Below are positions 33,424 to 44,770 of a DNA stretch of 64,000 nucleotides, piece after piece. How positions within the stretch are numbered: position 1 is the first letter of the stretch; each line of letters opens with the position of its first letter. Source of the DNA: Leptidea sinapis (taxonomy: Eukaryota > Arthropoda > Insecta > Lepidoptera > Pieridae); assembly GCF_905404315.1 (NCBI RefSeq), contig NC_066292.1, positions 6,014,001 to 6,078,000 on the forward strand, read 5' to 3'. The notes beneath the pieces are model-generated. The model was not told the origin of the DNA. It did not search any database and worked only from the letters and a program-made list of their open reading frames with translations. Position numbers and translations under genes: made by a program.

Positions 33424-34098
33424 TTATGTCCTATGGTATATTGTTATGGGGCAGTGCGGCCGATATTAATACTATCTTTGTGCTGCAGAAGAGGGCTATT
33501 CGCGCGATTTATAACCTAGGTCCTAAAGAATCATTAAGAGAAAAATTTAAAGAAATAAACATTTTGACTGTTGCTTCTCAATACATTTTTGATAATGTTT
33601 TGTATGTTCATAAGCACATTGAGGAATTTTCTAGAAACTGTGACATTCATAATGTTAACACGATGAACAAACATAAACTTGTTATGCCTACTACTCGGTT
33701 GGGTCGAGTTAGTAAGTCTTTTGTTGGACGATGTATATGCTTCTATGATATATAATATGATCCCAGATAATGTACAAAACAAATGTGTTACGAAATTTAA
33801 AAGAATTGTTAAAAACGTTTGTGTGGGAAAGGTTATTATAGCATAAACGATTTTCTTAATGACACCACGGACTGGGATTAAAGCGAACACCCTCAGGCTC
33901 TTTAATTATTAATGTTTATTGTACGATATTACATTGTAATCCATATTTTATATTAAAAAAAAAGCCCGCTGAGTTTCTTGCGCCCATTCTTCTCAGGTCT
34001 GAGGCAGTCTCTTTTGAATGGGTGGTAGATTTTGACGTTCAATAAGTGATTATAAATCCTATTTTGAATAAAAATATTTGAATTTGAATTTGAATATG
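33424..34098 (+). pseudogene. LINE family J, best copy
   Basis: The frame 33426-33755 reads SYGILLWGSAADINTIFVLQ, KRAIRAIYNLGPKESLREKF, KEINILTVASQ, HKLVMPTTRLGRVSKSF and RCICFYD, then a TATAATATGAT break; the family's KFKRIVKNVCVGK region follows out of frame. YGIxLWG..xxIFxLQKRAIR is the post-polymerase signature of jockey-group ORF2. The 3'UTR holds CTTGCGCCCATTCTTCTCAG and ends AATAAAAATATTTG plus GAATTT repeats. No polymerase; dead. Confidence 0.8.
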
Positions 34099-35067
34099 AA
34101 TGATTGTACTCACCTACTTAACAATGAGAACTATGTCATTATCTTATATTCATTGACTATTATGTCCTTTGATTAAATTTGTAATTGTAAGTTTGGCAAC
34201 GTCGCCAAGATTAGGACTTGTCATACTGGTTGGAATCAAGACACAATGTACAATTAAAAATATTTTATACACCCATAATATGCATTATACGAATTTCTTG
34301 GACTTTTCTTTTCCTATTTAGGTACAGATTATAACTTTAAAGTAATGGAACTTCAACATAAACACGTAGTTAGTATACCTAATATTATTAAATATTAATA
34401 TTTGTCAAAGACATTCATTTTGTGGATCCTATCTTTAATTGTTTTATGTTAAAGGGCAGATTACCTCAATGTCGTCAGTAATAAGAGGAAGCATACTGCA
34501 TTTTCCCACACAAGGAAATTATGAAAGTCTTGAACTTCAAATCACACCACAAAAGGGTAGAAGACTCACAATAAAGTAATAACCAGTATTTCGTTAATAG
34601 GTAAGGTATTAAGGGTCGTGTTTTGATTTTTGTAGGTAACATACAAAATTGAATATTCAGGGGGTTAAATTGAACTAAGATCATTTTATTTCATTCCGTG
34701 ACCCGCTCAGTGGGAAAGCTAGTGATCCAAATGTAAGAACGCTCAGGAAGTCCATAATATTATGATGGATGTTTCGTGAGAAGCGCCTTGTGTCATTCTT
34801 AAAGACCTTCGCAATATATATATCTAAACTAACTGCCAAGCCTTCTATTAAAGCAATAAAATTAAGAATATATTTTAAGTTATAGTAGAAACTCTGTCTA
34901 ATCCATCATTTAGTCTGAGGTCAATTGTATGTCAATTCCATACGTGGGTTGTATAGGTGCGTCTGTCCGACTTTAATTGGATTGATGGCTTGACTTGCAT
35001 ATTCTAAGAGAGAGCGCAAAATTTGCCTTATTGTAAAGTTATATATTATATTCAGTATTATATATTA
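34099..35067. other. Unassigned AT-rich sequence
   Basis: No gene or repeat recognised; the 69-codon minus frame at 34475-34684 has no motif. Confidence 0.4.
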
Positions 35068-35430
35068 CTAGCTGACACGATAAACGTTATTACTACACGA
35101 TAAATAAAATGCTGTTTTTTTTTTTAATTTGTCAATAACATTTGATAACATCAAGAGTTATTTCGTAAAATATGCCTGTTGTTCAAGTGAAATTGTTTCA
35201 CAGCAGAATTGTCAAACCGTGCGTCACTAATATCTCTAAAAGAAAATATGTCCATACAAAACAAATATTGAAAATAAAAATAATTATGGGTCCCAAATCG
35301 AAATAAAATATCCTATCTCTCAAGTTGGACCAAACTGCACTCCATGGAGTAATCCCCATTAAAATCCGTTCATTAGTTTAGAGGTCCATCGCGGACAAAC
35401 AACGTGTCACGTAATTTATATATATTAATA
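35068..35430 (-). mobile_element. Helitron-like element, subfamily C
   Basis: Colinear with 2761-3127. 3' end GTGTCAGCTAG followed by T; the 5' TC is mutated to TA (TATTAATATATATAAATTAC). 363 bp. Confidence 0.65.
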
Positions 35431-35499
35431 TAAGCTGCTAAAAAAAATTTGGTTAAGATTATAAGTAACTTCTATTTGAATGGGTGTTTGACTCTGAGC

Positions 35500-35511
35500 T
35501 CTGAACAAAAT
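35500..35511. repeat. Target-site duplication, left
   Basis: TCTGAACAAAAT, identical to 35701-35712. Confidence 0.85.
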
Positions 35512-35700
35512 CCAAATGTTTTGAGTTTTCTTTAGTGTTAATTCCGCAAATATTTGTCTTCAAACAATTCGACACGTGTTTCGACTCTACATGAGGCATC
35601 CTCAGGAGATGTTGACTCGCCAGAAGTTAAAACTAAAGAAAACTCATAAAATTTGGATAAATATGGATTTCCGCTAAGTAACGCTTAATTCAATAAATTT
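35512..35700 (+). mobile_element. Hammerhead-type retroposon, copy 2 (short form)
   Basis: 189 bp between perfect 12-bp direct repeats. Starts CCAAATGTTTTGAGTTTTC and ends AACGCTTAATTCAATAAATT. It contains one hammerhead-like core on the minus strand (35569-35605): CTGAGGA, helix II with one mismatch (GCCTC/GAGTC), and GAAAC. The second half of the inner segment is deleted (AGAAGTTAAAACTAAAG joins directly). No ORF. Confidence 0.8.
35569..35605 (-). ncRNA. Hammerhead-ribozyme-like core (copy 2)
   Basis: On the minus strand: CTGAGGA (35605-35599), helix II, GAAA (35582-35579), then a GTC cleavage-site-like triplet (35573-35571). One helix II pair is lost, so activity is doubtful. Confidence 0.35.
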
Positions 35701-35712
35701 TCTGAACAAAAT
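35701..35712. repeat. Target-site duplication, right
   Basis: TCTGAACAAAAT, partner of 35500-35511. Confidence 0.85.
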
Positions 35713-35811
35713 ATTTAAATTTAAATTGATTAATTAATACTTGTATTTTGTAACTTATAACAGCAAACGTGAAATTATTGAAAAAAAAATAAGAACACAC
35801 CATCATCATCA

Positions 35812-36000
35812 CCAACTTCCTTGTGCGGTGTTTCCGGGACGATACGACATGGGTACCTTTAAAAAAAAGCGCGTACACCTTCCTTAAAGACCGGCAACGC
35901 TCCTGTGTTTCCACTGGTGCTGCAAGAGAATGTGGGCAGCGGTGATCACTTAACACCAGGCGACCCGTACTCTCGTTTGTCCCCCTTTTCCATAAAAAAC
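35812..36000 (+). pseudogene. LINE family A 3' terminus
   Basis: The plus strand reads the last coding blocks (GTTTCCGGGACGATACGACA) to the stop and 3'UTR (AGGCGACCCGTACTCTCGTT), then a T/A-rich end. 5'-truncated. It lies in opposite orientation to 36352-36660. Confidence 0.75.
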
Positions 36001-36350
36001 ATACATATAAAGAACAGATTTATAGTTTGTATATACACACTAACTCGAAGCTATAACAAGACAACTCAATAATACTCCTCAATCAATAATTATTTACAAA
36101 AGCAATCGATCAACAGCGATAAATGCAAGTCATTTTACAAGCAATTAAAAATAAAAGGGGCTCCGTACATCTTGGTAACAACTGGGTTATATGGTGAGCT
36201 ATCAAAGGACTTGAAAGTTGAAGGCTTTCAAAGGGAAGCCTTTTACATATACCTATTCGTTTAAATACAGCTATGAACAGACAAAACGTTTGGATGCATT
36301 CTTAGATACAATAATTTTCTTGAATAAATGTTTGGCCTGGGTCACTATAC
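36001..36350. other. Unassigned AT-rich sequence
   Basis: No gene or repeat recognised. Confidence 0.4.
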
Positions 36351-36351
36351 T

Positions 36352-36660
36352 TTTTTTTATGGAATAGGAGGACAAACGAGCGTACGGGTCACCTGGTGTT
36401 AAGTGATCACCGCCGCCCACATTCTCTTGCAACACCAGAGGAATCACAAGAGCGTTGCCGGCCTTTTATGGAAGGTTTACGCGCTTTTTTTGAAGGTACC
36501 CATATCGTATCGTCCAGGAAACACCGCACAAGGAAGCTCATTCCACAGCTTAGTAGTACAAGGAAGAAAGCTCCTTGAAAACCGCACTGTGGAGGACCGC
36601 TACACATCCAGATGGTGGGGATGATATCCTAACTTGTGGCGTGTCGTGCGATGATGGAAT
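36352..36660 (-). pseudogene. LINE family A 3' end
   Basis: Same extent as 6150-6458, with a few substitutions (ATGGAAGGTTTACGC) that leave the frame partly open on the minus strand. The plus-strand frames 36396-36624 are shadows. Confidence 0.8.
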
Positions 36661-36934
36661 ACTATCATTAATTCAATATTTAGTATAATTGATAAATGAA
36701 GATATGGCTAAAATTACTGAAAATGAAATCAAATCTGTGCAATAAACCCGAAATTGATGAAATATTATACAAAATCTCTTATCCGCTCCAGTACGAGTAT
36801 GATCTGATGCGTAAAAATTTAACAAATATTATTAATTATTGTTTTAATACATTTATGCATTTTCTACTTCTTAACTGTTCCGACATTGCTTATTTTATGT
36901 AGATGTGAATAAAATTATAATACTTGAACTTTAG
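36661..36934. other. Unassigned AT-rich sequence
   Basis: The 68-codon plus frame at 36696-36902 has no motif; not called. Confidence 0.3.
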
Positions 36935-37365
36935 ATTAAGGATTGGTCTCCGCTGCGCTCAAACTAGATACCACACTATCTAAGAACAATAGCTTTTTTT
37001 ATCACGGTAACTATATAATAGTTACTGTGACCGCTTGTGTGCGTGGCATCTTGACACTCAATGGCATCTTTCAAATGTCGTAACATTCGCTTCGTGTTAT
37101 TTATCATTGAAATTTATAAAATACAAAATACTTACTGATGAAATGTGATCCCAGTGTCTTTTTTATTTCTTGTAGTATTATTTTAACAAAGTTTTATTTC
37201 GCAACCCGGTATTCTAGTTTCAATTATTAGCAAAGTTTAACAGAACACGTCAACGTCACACATTGTTCACGACTGGCTCAAGTATGCCCACGTGGGCATA
37301 GTATTAGTTGCCTCACTTTGCGACTACGCCTGCGGTATCTAGTTGGAGCCTGCGACTTAGACATA
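36935..37365 (+). repeat. MITE-like repeat M, copy 1
   Basis: The left end ATTAAGGATTGGTCTCCGCT..AACTAGATACC and the right end GGTATCTAGTTGGAGCCTGC are inverted copies. The right arm (CCTCACTTTGCGACTACGCC) matches the start of 61613-61903 read inverted. Non-coding DNA-transposon-like element. Confidence 0.5.
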
Positions 37366-37962
37366 ATATAAAATTTAAAATTGCAAATAATTGGAGAAGT
37401 TATTGGTCGTTTAAGGAGGTAATGAAATCAACAGACAGAGTAAATATCGTGAAACTTTTCTTATTTCATTTAGCGTTACCGTCGAGAAAAAACGTCGTTG
37501 AAATGCTTACCAATATTATAAAGTCATTAATTCGCATCTTCGGATCTTTGCTATTAAATTTTGCGTAAATCAACTTTTGTTTCAAGTATTATACTATATT
37601 ACGGCAAACAGCAGTTAGCTGAATGATAAGGAAAGAGATTTATTACTAACAGAAGGCAGCTGATACAGTCCAGACAGTCTCAATAAAACGATAGATAAGA
37701 TATTAAAAATAGATTATCTTGATCAATTGGTATGCACGAAGCATAATTTTATATTGTATCGAGAATGCATCATTCGAACAAAACGCAACATGCATCTACC
37801 GTATCGGAATACTCTCTATTCGTCGATCGTCACAAGCGATAACAACTGTTGGTAACTAGAACCACCCTTTGTTAAAACTTTGCTCACACGTATTTGAGAC
37901 GACTGTACTATTCTAACAATGAATAATAAATTGTTAAGAAGATACATCGTTTTTTTATTTAA
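37366..37962. other. Unassigned sequence
   Basis: The 86-codon plus frame at 37308-37568 starts inside repeat M and has no motif. Nothing else recognised. Confidence 0.35.
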
Positions 37963-37964
37963 AA

Positions 37965-38228
37965 AAGTGAGGAGACGGACAGGACGTTCAGCTGATGGTA
38001 ATTGATACGCCCTGGCCCATTACAATGCAATGCAGGATTCTTGAAAAACCCAAAAATTAGCGGCACTACAATTGCGTTCGTCACCTTGAAACGTAAGATG
38101 TTAAGTCTCCATTTGCCCAGTAATTTTACTAGCTACGGCGCCCTTCAGAGCGAAACACAGTAATGTTTACACATTACTGCTTCACGGCAGAAATAGGCGC
38201 CGTTGTGGTACCCATAATCTAGCGGCAT
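37965..38228 (-). mobile_element. SINE-like family B
   Basis: Sense minus; hairpin region damaged by an 11-bp loss (AATGCAATGCAGGATTC). Forms an inverted pair with 38354-38653 across about 125 bp. Confidence 0.8.
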
Positions 38229-38353
38229 TGTTTTATTTATAAATATTTGTGAATACAATTAATAAATTTTCAAATTGCTGGTCAGATTCCTGTGGTGTAG
38301 TTGGATAATACAAATTCCATAATTAAAGTTATTACTATATGTAATATAAGTTA

Positions 38354-38653
38354 TAACCAGTGGGAGGCTCCTTAGCACAGGATGCCGGCTAGATTATGGG
38401 TACCACAACGGCGCCTATTTATGCCGTGAAGCAGTAATGTGTAAGCATTACTGTGTTTCGATCTGAAGGGCGCCATAGCTAGTGAAATTAGGTACTGGGC
38501 AAATTAGTATGTCTCAAGATGACGAGCACAGTTGTAGTGCTGTTCAGAATTTATTGGTTTTTCAAGAATCCTAAGTGGCACTGCATTGTAGTGGGCAGGG
38601 CGTATCAATTACCATTAGCTGAACGTCCGGCTCGTCTCAACCCTTATTTTCAT
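38354..38653 (+). mobile_element. SINE-like family B, full length
   Basis: From CCAGTGGGAGGCTCCTTAGC to CGTCTCAACCCTTATTTTCA and nine A's. All blocks are present; the main stem has three changes. Confidence 0.8.
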
Positions 38654-38654
38654 T

Positions 38655-40614
38655 AAAAAAAAACTCCACACGTAATTTTATCTGTAACTACTACAAATCT
38701 TCTTACCTGAAGACAATTCAACGAATGTTGCCTATTCTCAATTATTTACTTTAATTTCGAAAAAAATAATTATTATAATCAGTACAAACAGGAGACTAAA
38801 AACTGTCAGAAGTGCAAATGAATTTTTATTTAATTAAAATAAGTATGTATTGGGTTTCCTGAGTATGAACGCAGTTCGGATAACAGATCAGATTTGATAG
38901 TCTTTGAATCAAAAGTCGACCATGCAAACCAAAAGACCATGCAAAAGTCAAGTTTCCAATCGGACCTGGAAAAACATTTCCTCATTTGAATACCTAATTC
39001 GGAATCCCTAACATAAAAATAAAAACAACGGCAGTTCTAGAATTCAAAATACATTTGTTTACATTACGGCACTAAAATCAAAACAAATACTCATTTTTAA
39101 TTAGGAACAATGTAGGTATTGCTTAAATGACAACGACGGATGTATTGGTAAATAATAAATATCGTAATTGAAAGTTACCAGGAGTGACAGAGGTTCGTTA
39201 ATTAGTCCACTGTTCGGAGCACATGAGTAAACTGTGATCAGAGAAAACGTTCTTTATTTATTAATTAAGAGTGCATTATGAAGCTTTACAACTCTTATTT
39301 ATGCAACAACAATTATAAATGTAAACACAAAATGGCTAGCAACAAAGCAAGAAATTAAAAATGTTCAAGCATATATTTTAATTAAGTAGGTTAAATGACT
39401 ACTTTTGAAGCGATACAAATATGATTTAATTTTACTTATTTAGGTACATATCTATTTTGATTCGGTAAATTGGGATTTTGTATGGGCCATAAGGTTCTTA
39501 TTAATGATTTTTACTTTAAAGAACTGTAACACACCTAAAAGACTGCCTATCCATTGTATTCTGATGTATACAATTCTGGAGTGCGTGAGTTTATAATTAT
39601 TGACTTTCTAAACTCTTCACTTTTCTTTCATCACACTCTGAAACCCTGCATAAAGAATTTCATGCCATATTTAGTTTATAATTTAGTTATTTTAGAGGAA
39701 GACAATCGAGCATGTACCTGTTGGTATGTGATCACACTTTACCATAATTTCTTTAACACCAGAGGAATAACAAGAGAAGAAACGAATAAACGTATATAAT
39801 ATGAATTGGAAAATCGAAAACACTTAGTTGTGGCTTTTAATAGTAAAGCGATAACTCAGAAAAGCACTATACTTGAATAGTGTTAGGACTTGTGGTCCAA
39901 TGTATTGTGTATGAGCTGGAATTCTCAAATAGGATTAAGGTCAAGCAAGTTTTATGAAGAACTACTCATAAAAGATACGATAAAATGTTCACAAAGCTAA
40001 GCCAAAGTATGAAGCCGTTTTTATGTTAAAATTGGGTATTCGTATTTTATAAATTTGGTCTATAGTTTGATTCGTTGATGATAAAAATGTTTGCTCTGAT
40101 CAAAACTGACTCTAGTGTCCGGAGGCTATTGTGTAGCGTTGCTTGTCAGATTAGCGCCTCAGCTTAATCCGTCGTTGGTACTTCCAATGTCAGATATTCT
40201 GCAATTAGTTTCGATCCTTAGACAGGCACTAAAGGATTTGTTAGTAGTATTAGTTAATAACGTATTTCTATAACAATTCCAAGATATATAAAGACACTGT
40301 TTTTTTGGAGTTTACTCATTAAGAATCGATTTCAATTAAGGCGCCCGGTATGAGAAAAATATGGAGAGTAAAACCTTCTCATAAAATGGCACAGTAACGT
40401 TTTTGGTGCGCAACATTTCTCGCGCCCGTTTCACTTTCTTGTAATTTGAAGCTTTATTATATTATTGAAACTGATTTATTATTATTTTTTCATAAAGTTA
40501 AGTGAAAATTCTATAAATTATGGAAGAAAGTGGTGTAAATAATAGTGCCGGAAAATCTGATAAGCACGTGGGTACTAAGTTACAATTCATACATTAATAT
40601 GACATTTATTGTAT
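38655..40614. other. 2 kb of unassigned sequence
   Basis: No gene supported. A very old LINE A relic is visible at 39690-39785. The 81-codon plus frame at 39554-39799 overlaps it and is not a gene. Confidence 0.35.
39690..39785 (-). pseudogene. LINE family A, ancient relic
   Basis: Plus-strand GTATGTGATCACACTTTACC and AACACCAGAGGAATAACAAG align with the AAGTGATCACCGCCGCCC and AACACCAGAGGAATCACAAG blocks of young copies at roughly 75-80 % by eye. Confidence 0.5.
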
Positions 40615-40615
40615 A

Positions 40616-40960
40616 CTAGCTGACCCGGCAAACGTTGTTTTGCCATATAAAGTATAATTCACGCGATAGTTTTATAAGTAATAAAATATTGCCTATATTA
40701 TAGCCTGTACATCATTTAGTTCTATTGTCAATAGTTTCTGCAGCGCAAGCAAAAATAGGTTTTCGATTTTACACCTTGTGTTACAAAATAGCAATTTTAT
40801 TACGGATCCCTAATTTTGAAAAAAAAACATAGCCTATAGCCTTCCTCGATAAATGGACTACCCAACACTGAAAGAATCATTCAAATCGGACCAGTAGTAC
40901 CAGAGATTAGCGCGTTCAAACAAACAAACAAACACTGCAGTTTTATAATATTAGTATAGA
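40616..40960 (-). mobile_element. Helitron-like element, subfamily D
   Basis: Sense minus: starts TCTATACTAATATTATAAAA after an A and ends with hairpin GGCAAA/TTTGCC, GGGTCAGCTAG, followed by T. 345 bp, matching 57858-58203 in length and sequence. The body has GAACGCGCTAATCTCTGGTA. No Rep/helicase. Confidence 0.75.
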
Positions 40961-41330
40961 TATAAACATGTGTGCTTTGTATTTATTAAATATTGAATTA
41001 TCAATATAGTTCATACAAATTTATATCAGCTATGCACATAATTAAATGTTTAATCTAATATGGAGAGTATATATAGCGCATTGCCAAATATACAATTTTT
41101 AACCCAACATATTATTTAATTTTTTTAATATCTATAATTTTTATAAGGTTTTTATGATTTATTTTCTATTAACTATTTTTTTTTATATTTTTTAATTAAT
41201 ACGCTTTTATTAGCTTCTGCTGTATGTCAGTTTGTAACTGAATCCATTGGACTTGATTGTGTTTAGTAACTGTTGAAAGACAATCGTTCTTGAGGAATAA
41301 ACTCCTGTCGTGCATAGGAGCTGACACACA
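40961..41330. other. Unassigned AT-rich sequence
   Basis: Nothing supported, apart from a similarity of 41210-41260 to 18455-18510. Confidence 0.35.
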
Positions 41331-41331
41331 C

Positions 41332-41735
41332 ACTTTTTTTTATGAAAAACGTAAATAAAAGAGTTAAGTGGTCATCACCGGCAAAATTCTTTGGCAACCA
41401 CAGAGGACTTGCAGGAGCGTTGCCGCCCTTTTAGAAAGGTTTACGCGCTATTTTAAAGGCACCCATGTCGTATCGTCCTAGAAACTCATTCCATGCTATG
41501 GAGCATTGTTGTACGTGGAATAAAGTTCCTTGAAAAAGGCACAGTGGAGGAAAGCGACAAATCCAGATAGTGGGGATGATATCCTAATTTGAGGAGTGTC
41601 GTTCGAAGGTGGAATTCGGCGGCAGGAATAAGGTCATACAGCTCTTCGGAATACTCCCCTTGATAAATGCGGTAGAAGACACACTATAAAAAGAGATCTC
41701 TATGCAACGTTATGTGATCTAGCCGTTCTTGGGTT
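41332..41735 (-). pseudogene. LINE family A, longer 3' fragment, decayed
   Basis: Runs from the A-rich 3' end through the FKK, FLPR and DLIPAA-like region to the ITSLR-like segment (CTATGCAACGTTATGTGATC). It has many substitutions and two small insertions, so it is older than 6150-6458. Confidence 0.7.
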
Positions 41736-41739
41736 ATTC

Positions 41740-44440
41740 TCAGGTATAACTTGATTATTATAGTATAGCAAGTTTATTTGTAAGGCTTTTAAATTATATA
41801 ATTCATGAAGATATAATATACAGTATACACTACATTCGTTGTAATATTCAAACGGTAGGTTTCTGTCACATTCACAATTATTATAACCTTCTTTCCTAGT
41901 TACCTTGGTCAAACCTTTACTTCACAACCAACGATCCTCTGTAAGGTATTCCTCACCTTATATTGAAAGAACTGCTTGGTCAGCTGCATATAAAAATTGC
42001 AGTTTCGAATGTACTTTCAAATCTCGGTTTCCTGTAATTTTACCATTTCATAGTAAATCAAACCAATTAAGTAAGACAACGCATCGAAGCATAGAAGCGT
42101 TAATCAACGCGTGAACTTAGAAGTTATCTCAATAATTACTAAATAATTTGTAGTCAGTGCATAAATAAGGCCAATAACATCTGGACAAGGCGCCATTTGT
42201 AACATAACGATGTTATTCTTTAACAAGCTAACTGCAATTCCCTAGATAAAGAGAGAGTAACGGCGTGTATGACACTTCGCTCGCGATAGTGATGTCAAAT
42301 GTCAATGTCGATAAACGAGCTATCGATGTCCGGTGAACAATCGGCTAGCTTTTAAATGTTCTCGTTATAGGTCATTTGTTTACAATACTCAGGCAAGGTA
42401 ATTTTTATTTAAGCAATATGAATTTTTCATTTTTTTCTTAGTATATGAGTGAAGTTCTGACTGTATAGTTAAATTAAATATTAACACAACACACTTATAA
42501 GTACAGAAAATATTTTTCATAATTTTTTTTATGGAAAAATCGACATTTAGATTTATAGTATGTAAGTAGTCATTCTCGATGAGCTTTATACATATTAGTT
42601 GAAGGACACCCTTGTTTTTACGCAAACATACCATAATGTTATTATTATTCATACTTCCTTCCTTTGATAACCCGGACTACTTTTGGTGCATACTATTATC
42701 TGTCAAATTAATAATTTGTTTGTGGGGCTAATTTGTGCAATAACACATTGTAATTATTTTCAAGCATAATTTGTATATTTTATAATCTTAGTATAACCAA
42801 AATATAAACGATTTATATAACATTCTTAAAAACAACAAGATTTCAAAAAGTAACAAAAAAGACAAAACCCCTAACATTGATAGTAAACGTTACAATTATG
42901 CAATATTTATGTAAGTAACTCATTTTTAATAATTACTTGCATTTAAAAAAAAACTCTAAAACCTAATAATCATACAGGTAGAATATTTTATTTATCTAAT
43001 AATCAAATTTGAAAAGCACGTCGAAAATGAACAGATCATTTATTTGACTCTTTGCCTTATTAGTCATGGGTTCCATGCAGATCTCATTTCTTTTTATTTA
43101 CGTCTGCGTGTTTTAGTGAATATTAAGTAAAACAATTCAATTTAAATAATTAGAATACAGGTTAAAGGAACTTCTCTACGATTAAGTGAACTTTACGCTT
43201 AACAGTTAACACTTTTTTCGTTATGCGAATGCAGCATAATAACAAACACTTAAAAGAAAACGTGTTTGATAAATATAAACATTGAAAATCAATAGCATAA
43301 CGTTCGGCATACTTGTATTTTAGAAGATTCGTATTCAAATGTCCCATAGAATAAATTACTGACGGCTTATAAGCTGTTTAGTTGTATAATGGTCTGTCTA
43401 TATGTTTCAATGGAAAATATATTGCTTGCGCGCATAGTTATTAGAAGCACGTCGAGGGTCAACAACCTTTTATGTTTATCATATGGCAATCCTTACAATA
43501 GAAAATATTGTTTTAATACTCATTTGCAAGTATTACGCACTCTTTATGAATCATAACCACATAATTTTATTCAGAACTTAGCATTACCTTAGGTTTTATT
43601 GATCCGGGTTTTTATCGATAGTATTAGGAAGGAAGGACATGCCTATTTAAAAGGCGATACATAATTTTGATTTTAATATGCGTGTGAATAAAGTGAGGTA
43701 TGTGAAATATGTTGAATATTTACTACATACTGTTCAATATATGAGCTAAGCTAAGCCACGTTCATTAAATAATTAATATTTATGGATCAATTTGAAATTT
43801 CTTTATTCGTTTGAAAGGGTTTATACTCCTAAGTTAGTCCTAGTCAGTTTTATTTCTTTTTGTAGTTTTTGAAATGAAAATTCATTCGCGGCGTTGAGCA
43901 CTTGTCTTGGGATGGCAATGACGTTCTATGGGATGGGTATAAAATGTTAAACTCGCGTCAGGTCACATGACCTCATCGAAAATACGTAAAACAGTTGTTG
44001 AAATTATGGATGAAGGTTGATTTTTCTAAGAGATAAACTTTTCAATGTAAAACAATTGTAATAGTTCTTAAGGTTTAATTTTTTATGTAATATACATTGC
44101 AATTTTCGTGTATAATACCGCCGTGAATATTGTTTTTAACCACATAAATGCTAGTACTTTTATACTGATAGATAAAGCAATTCGTGCGAAATTATTCCCT
44201 TACCATTCCAAAATATTCAAAAATGCACAACTAATGTTCAAGTTTTCACTTCTGCCGGCACTCCCGGAGTTCAACCCGTTAATTTTTTTATATCATTATA
44301 TTATGTTTTTATATTTCAAGTTGACATTTTTATTTATTTTTTTTTTATATTCATTTGATAAGTCAGTCAGTTTTTATTACATTTTACTTAGACCCTACTC
44401 TCATTCTTTGAGTTTTTCAATGCTCAATATTGTTATTGGA
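41740..44440. other. 2.7 kb of unassigned AT-rich sequence
   Basis: Short frames (41700-41912 minus, 41905-42114 plus, 42389-42652 minus, 43162-43347 minus, 44108-44446 plus) show no domain, signal peptide or splice context I can defend. No repeat family from elsewhere in the window recurs here. Confidence 0.4.
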
Positions 44441-44452
44441 ACTTAGATGTAT
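44441..44452. repeat. Target-site duplication, left
   Basis: ACTTAGATGTAT, identical to 44759-44770. Confidence 0.85.
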
Positions 44453-44509
44453 ACAAATGATTTGAGTTTTATTTAGTGTTAATTCCGCCAATATTTGTCT
44501 TTAAACAAT

Positions 44510-44546
44510 TCGACACGTGTTTCGCCTCTACACGAGGCATCCTCAG
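44510..44546 (-). ncRNA. Hammerhead-ribozyme-like core, unit 1
   Basis: Minus strand: CTGAGGA (44546-44540), one extra U, helix II GCCTC/GAGGC closed by GTGTA, GAAA (44523-44520), a one- or two-pair helix III (C-ACGT-G), and the GTC triplet (44514-44512) where cleavage would occur. All conserved core bases are present. The extra base before helix II departs from the standard fold. Confidence 0.45.
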
Positions 44547-44587
44547 GACGTGTTGTCTCGCCAAAATCTGGCACGAGACTCAACAAT

Positions 44588-44624
44588 TCGATACGTGTTT
44601 CGCCTCTACACGAGGCATCCTCAG
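44588..44624 (-). ncRNA. Hammerhead-ribozyme-like core, unit 2
   Basis: Same layout as unit 1, 78 bp on: CTGAGGA (44624-44618), GAAA (44601-44598). The cleavage triplet is ATC (44592-44590), which still fits the NUH rule. Confidence 0.45.
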
Positions 44625-44758
44625 AACGTGTTGTCTCGCCAAAATCTGGCACGAGACTCTGTTTAAAGACAAATATTGACGGAATCAACACTAAAGAAAA
44701 CTCAAATCATTTGTATAATTATGGATTTCCTCAAAGTAACGCCTACTTCATTAAATTT

Positions 44759-44770
44759 ACTTAGATGTAT
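44759..44770. repeat. Target-site duplication, right
   Basis: ACTTAGATGTAT, partner of 44441-44452. Confidence 0.85.

Larger units (their letters stand above)
44453..44758 (+). mobile_element. Hammerhead-type retroposon, copy 3 (tandem form)
   Basis: 306 bp between perfect 12-bp direct repeats. Starts ACAAATGATTTGAG and ends ACGCCTACTTCATTAAATTT, like the other two copies. A 78-bp unit is present twice in tandem (44505-44582, 44583-44660), differing at only a few positions; each unit carries a hammerhead-like core on the minus strand. The 67- to 89-codon frames in this block merely translate the repeat. It has no A/B box and no ORF, so it depends on another element's enzyme. Confidence 0.8.

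Noticed and set aside
37135..37175. CTGATGA box as a further hammerhead
   Set aside because: No helix II and no GAAA at the right distance.
44476..44764. Three overlapping frames at 44.5 kb as small repetitive proteins
   Set aside because: They translate the 78-bp tandem unit of a non-coding retroposon in several frames and on both strands.
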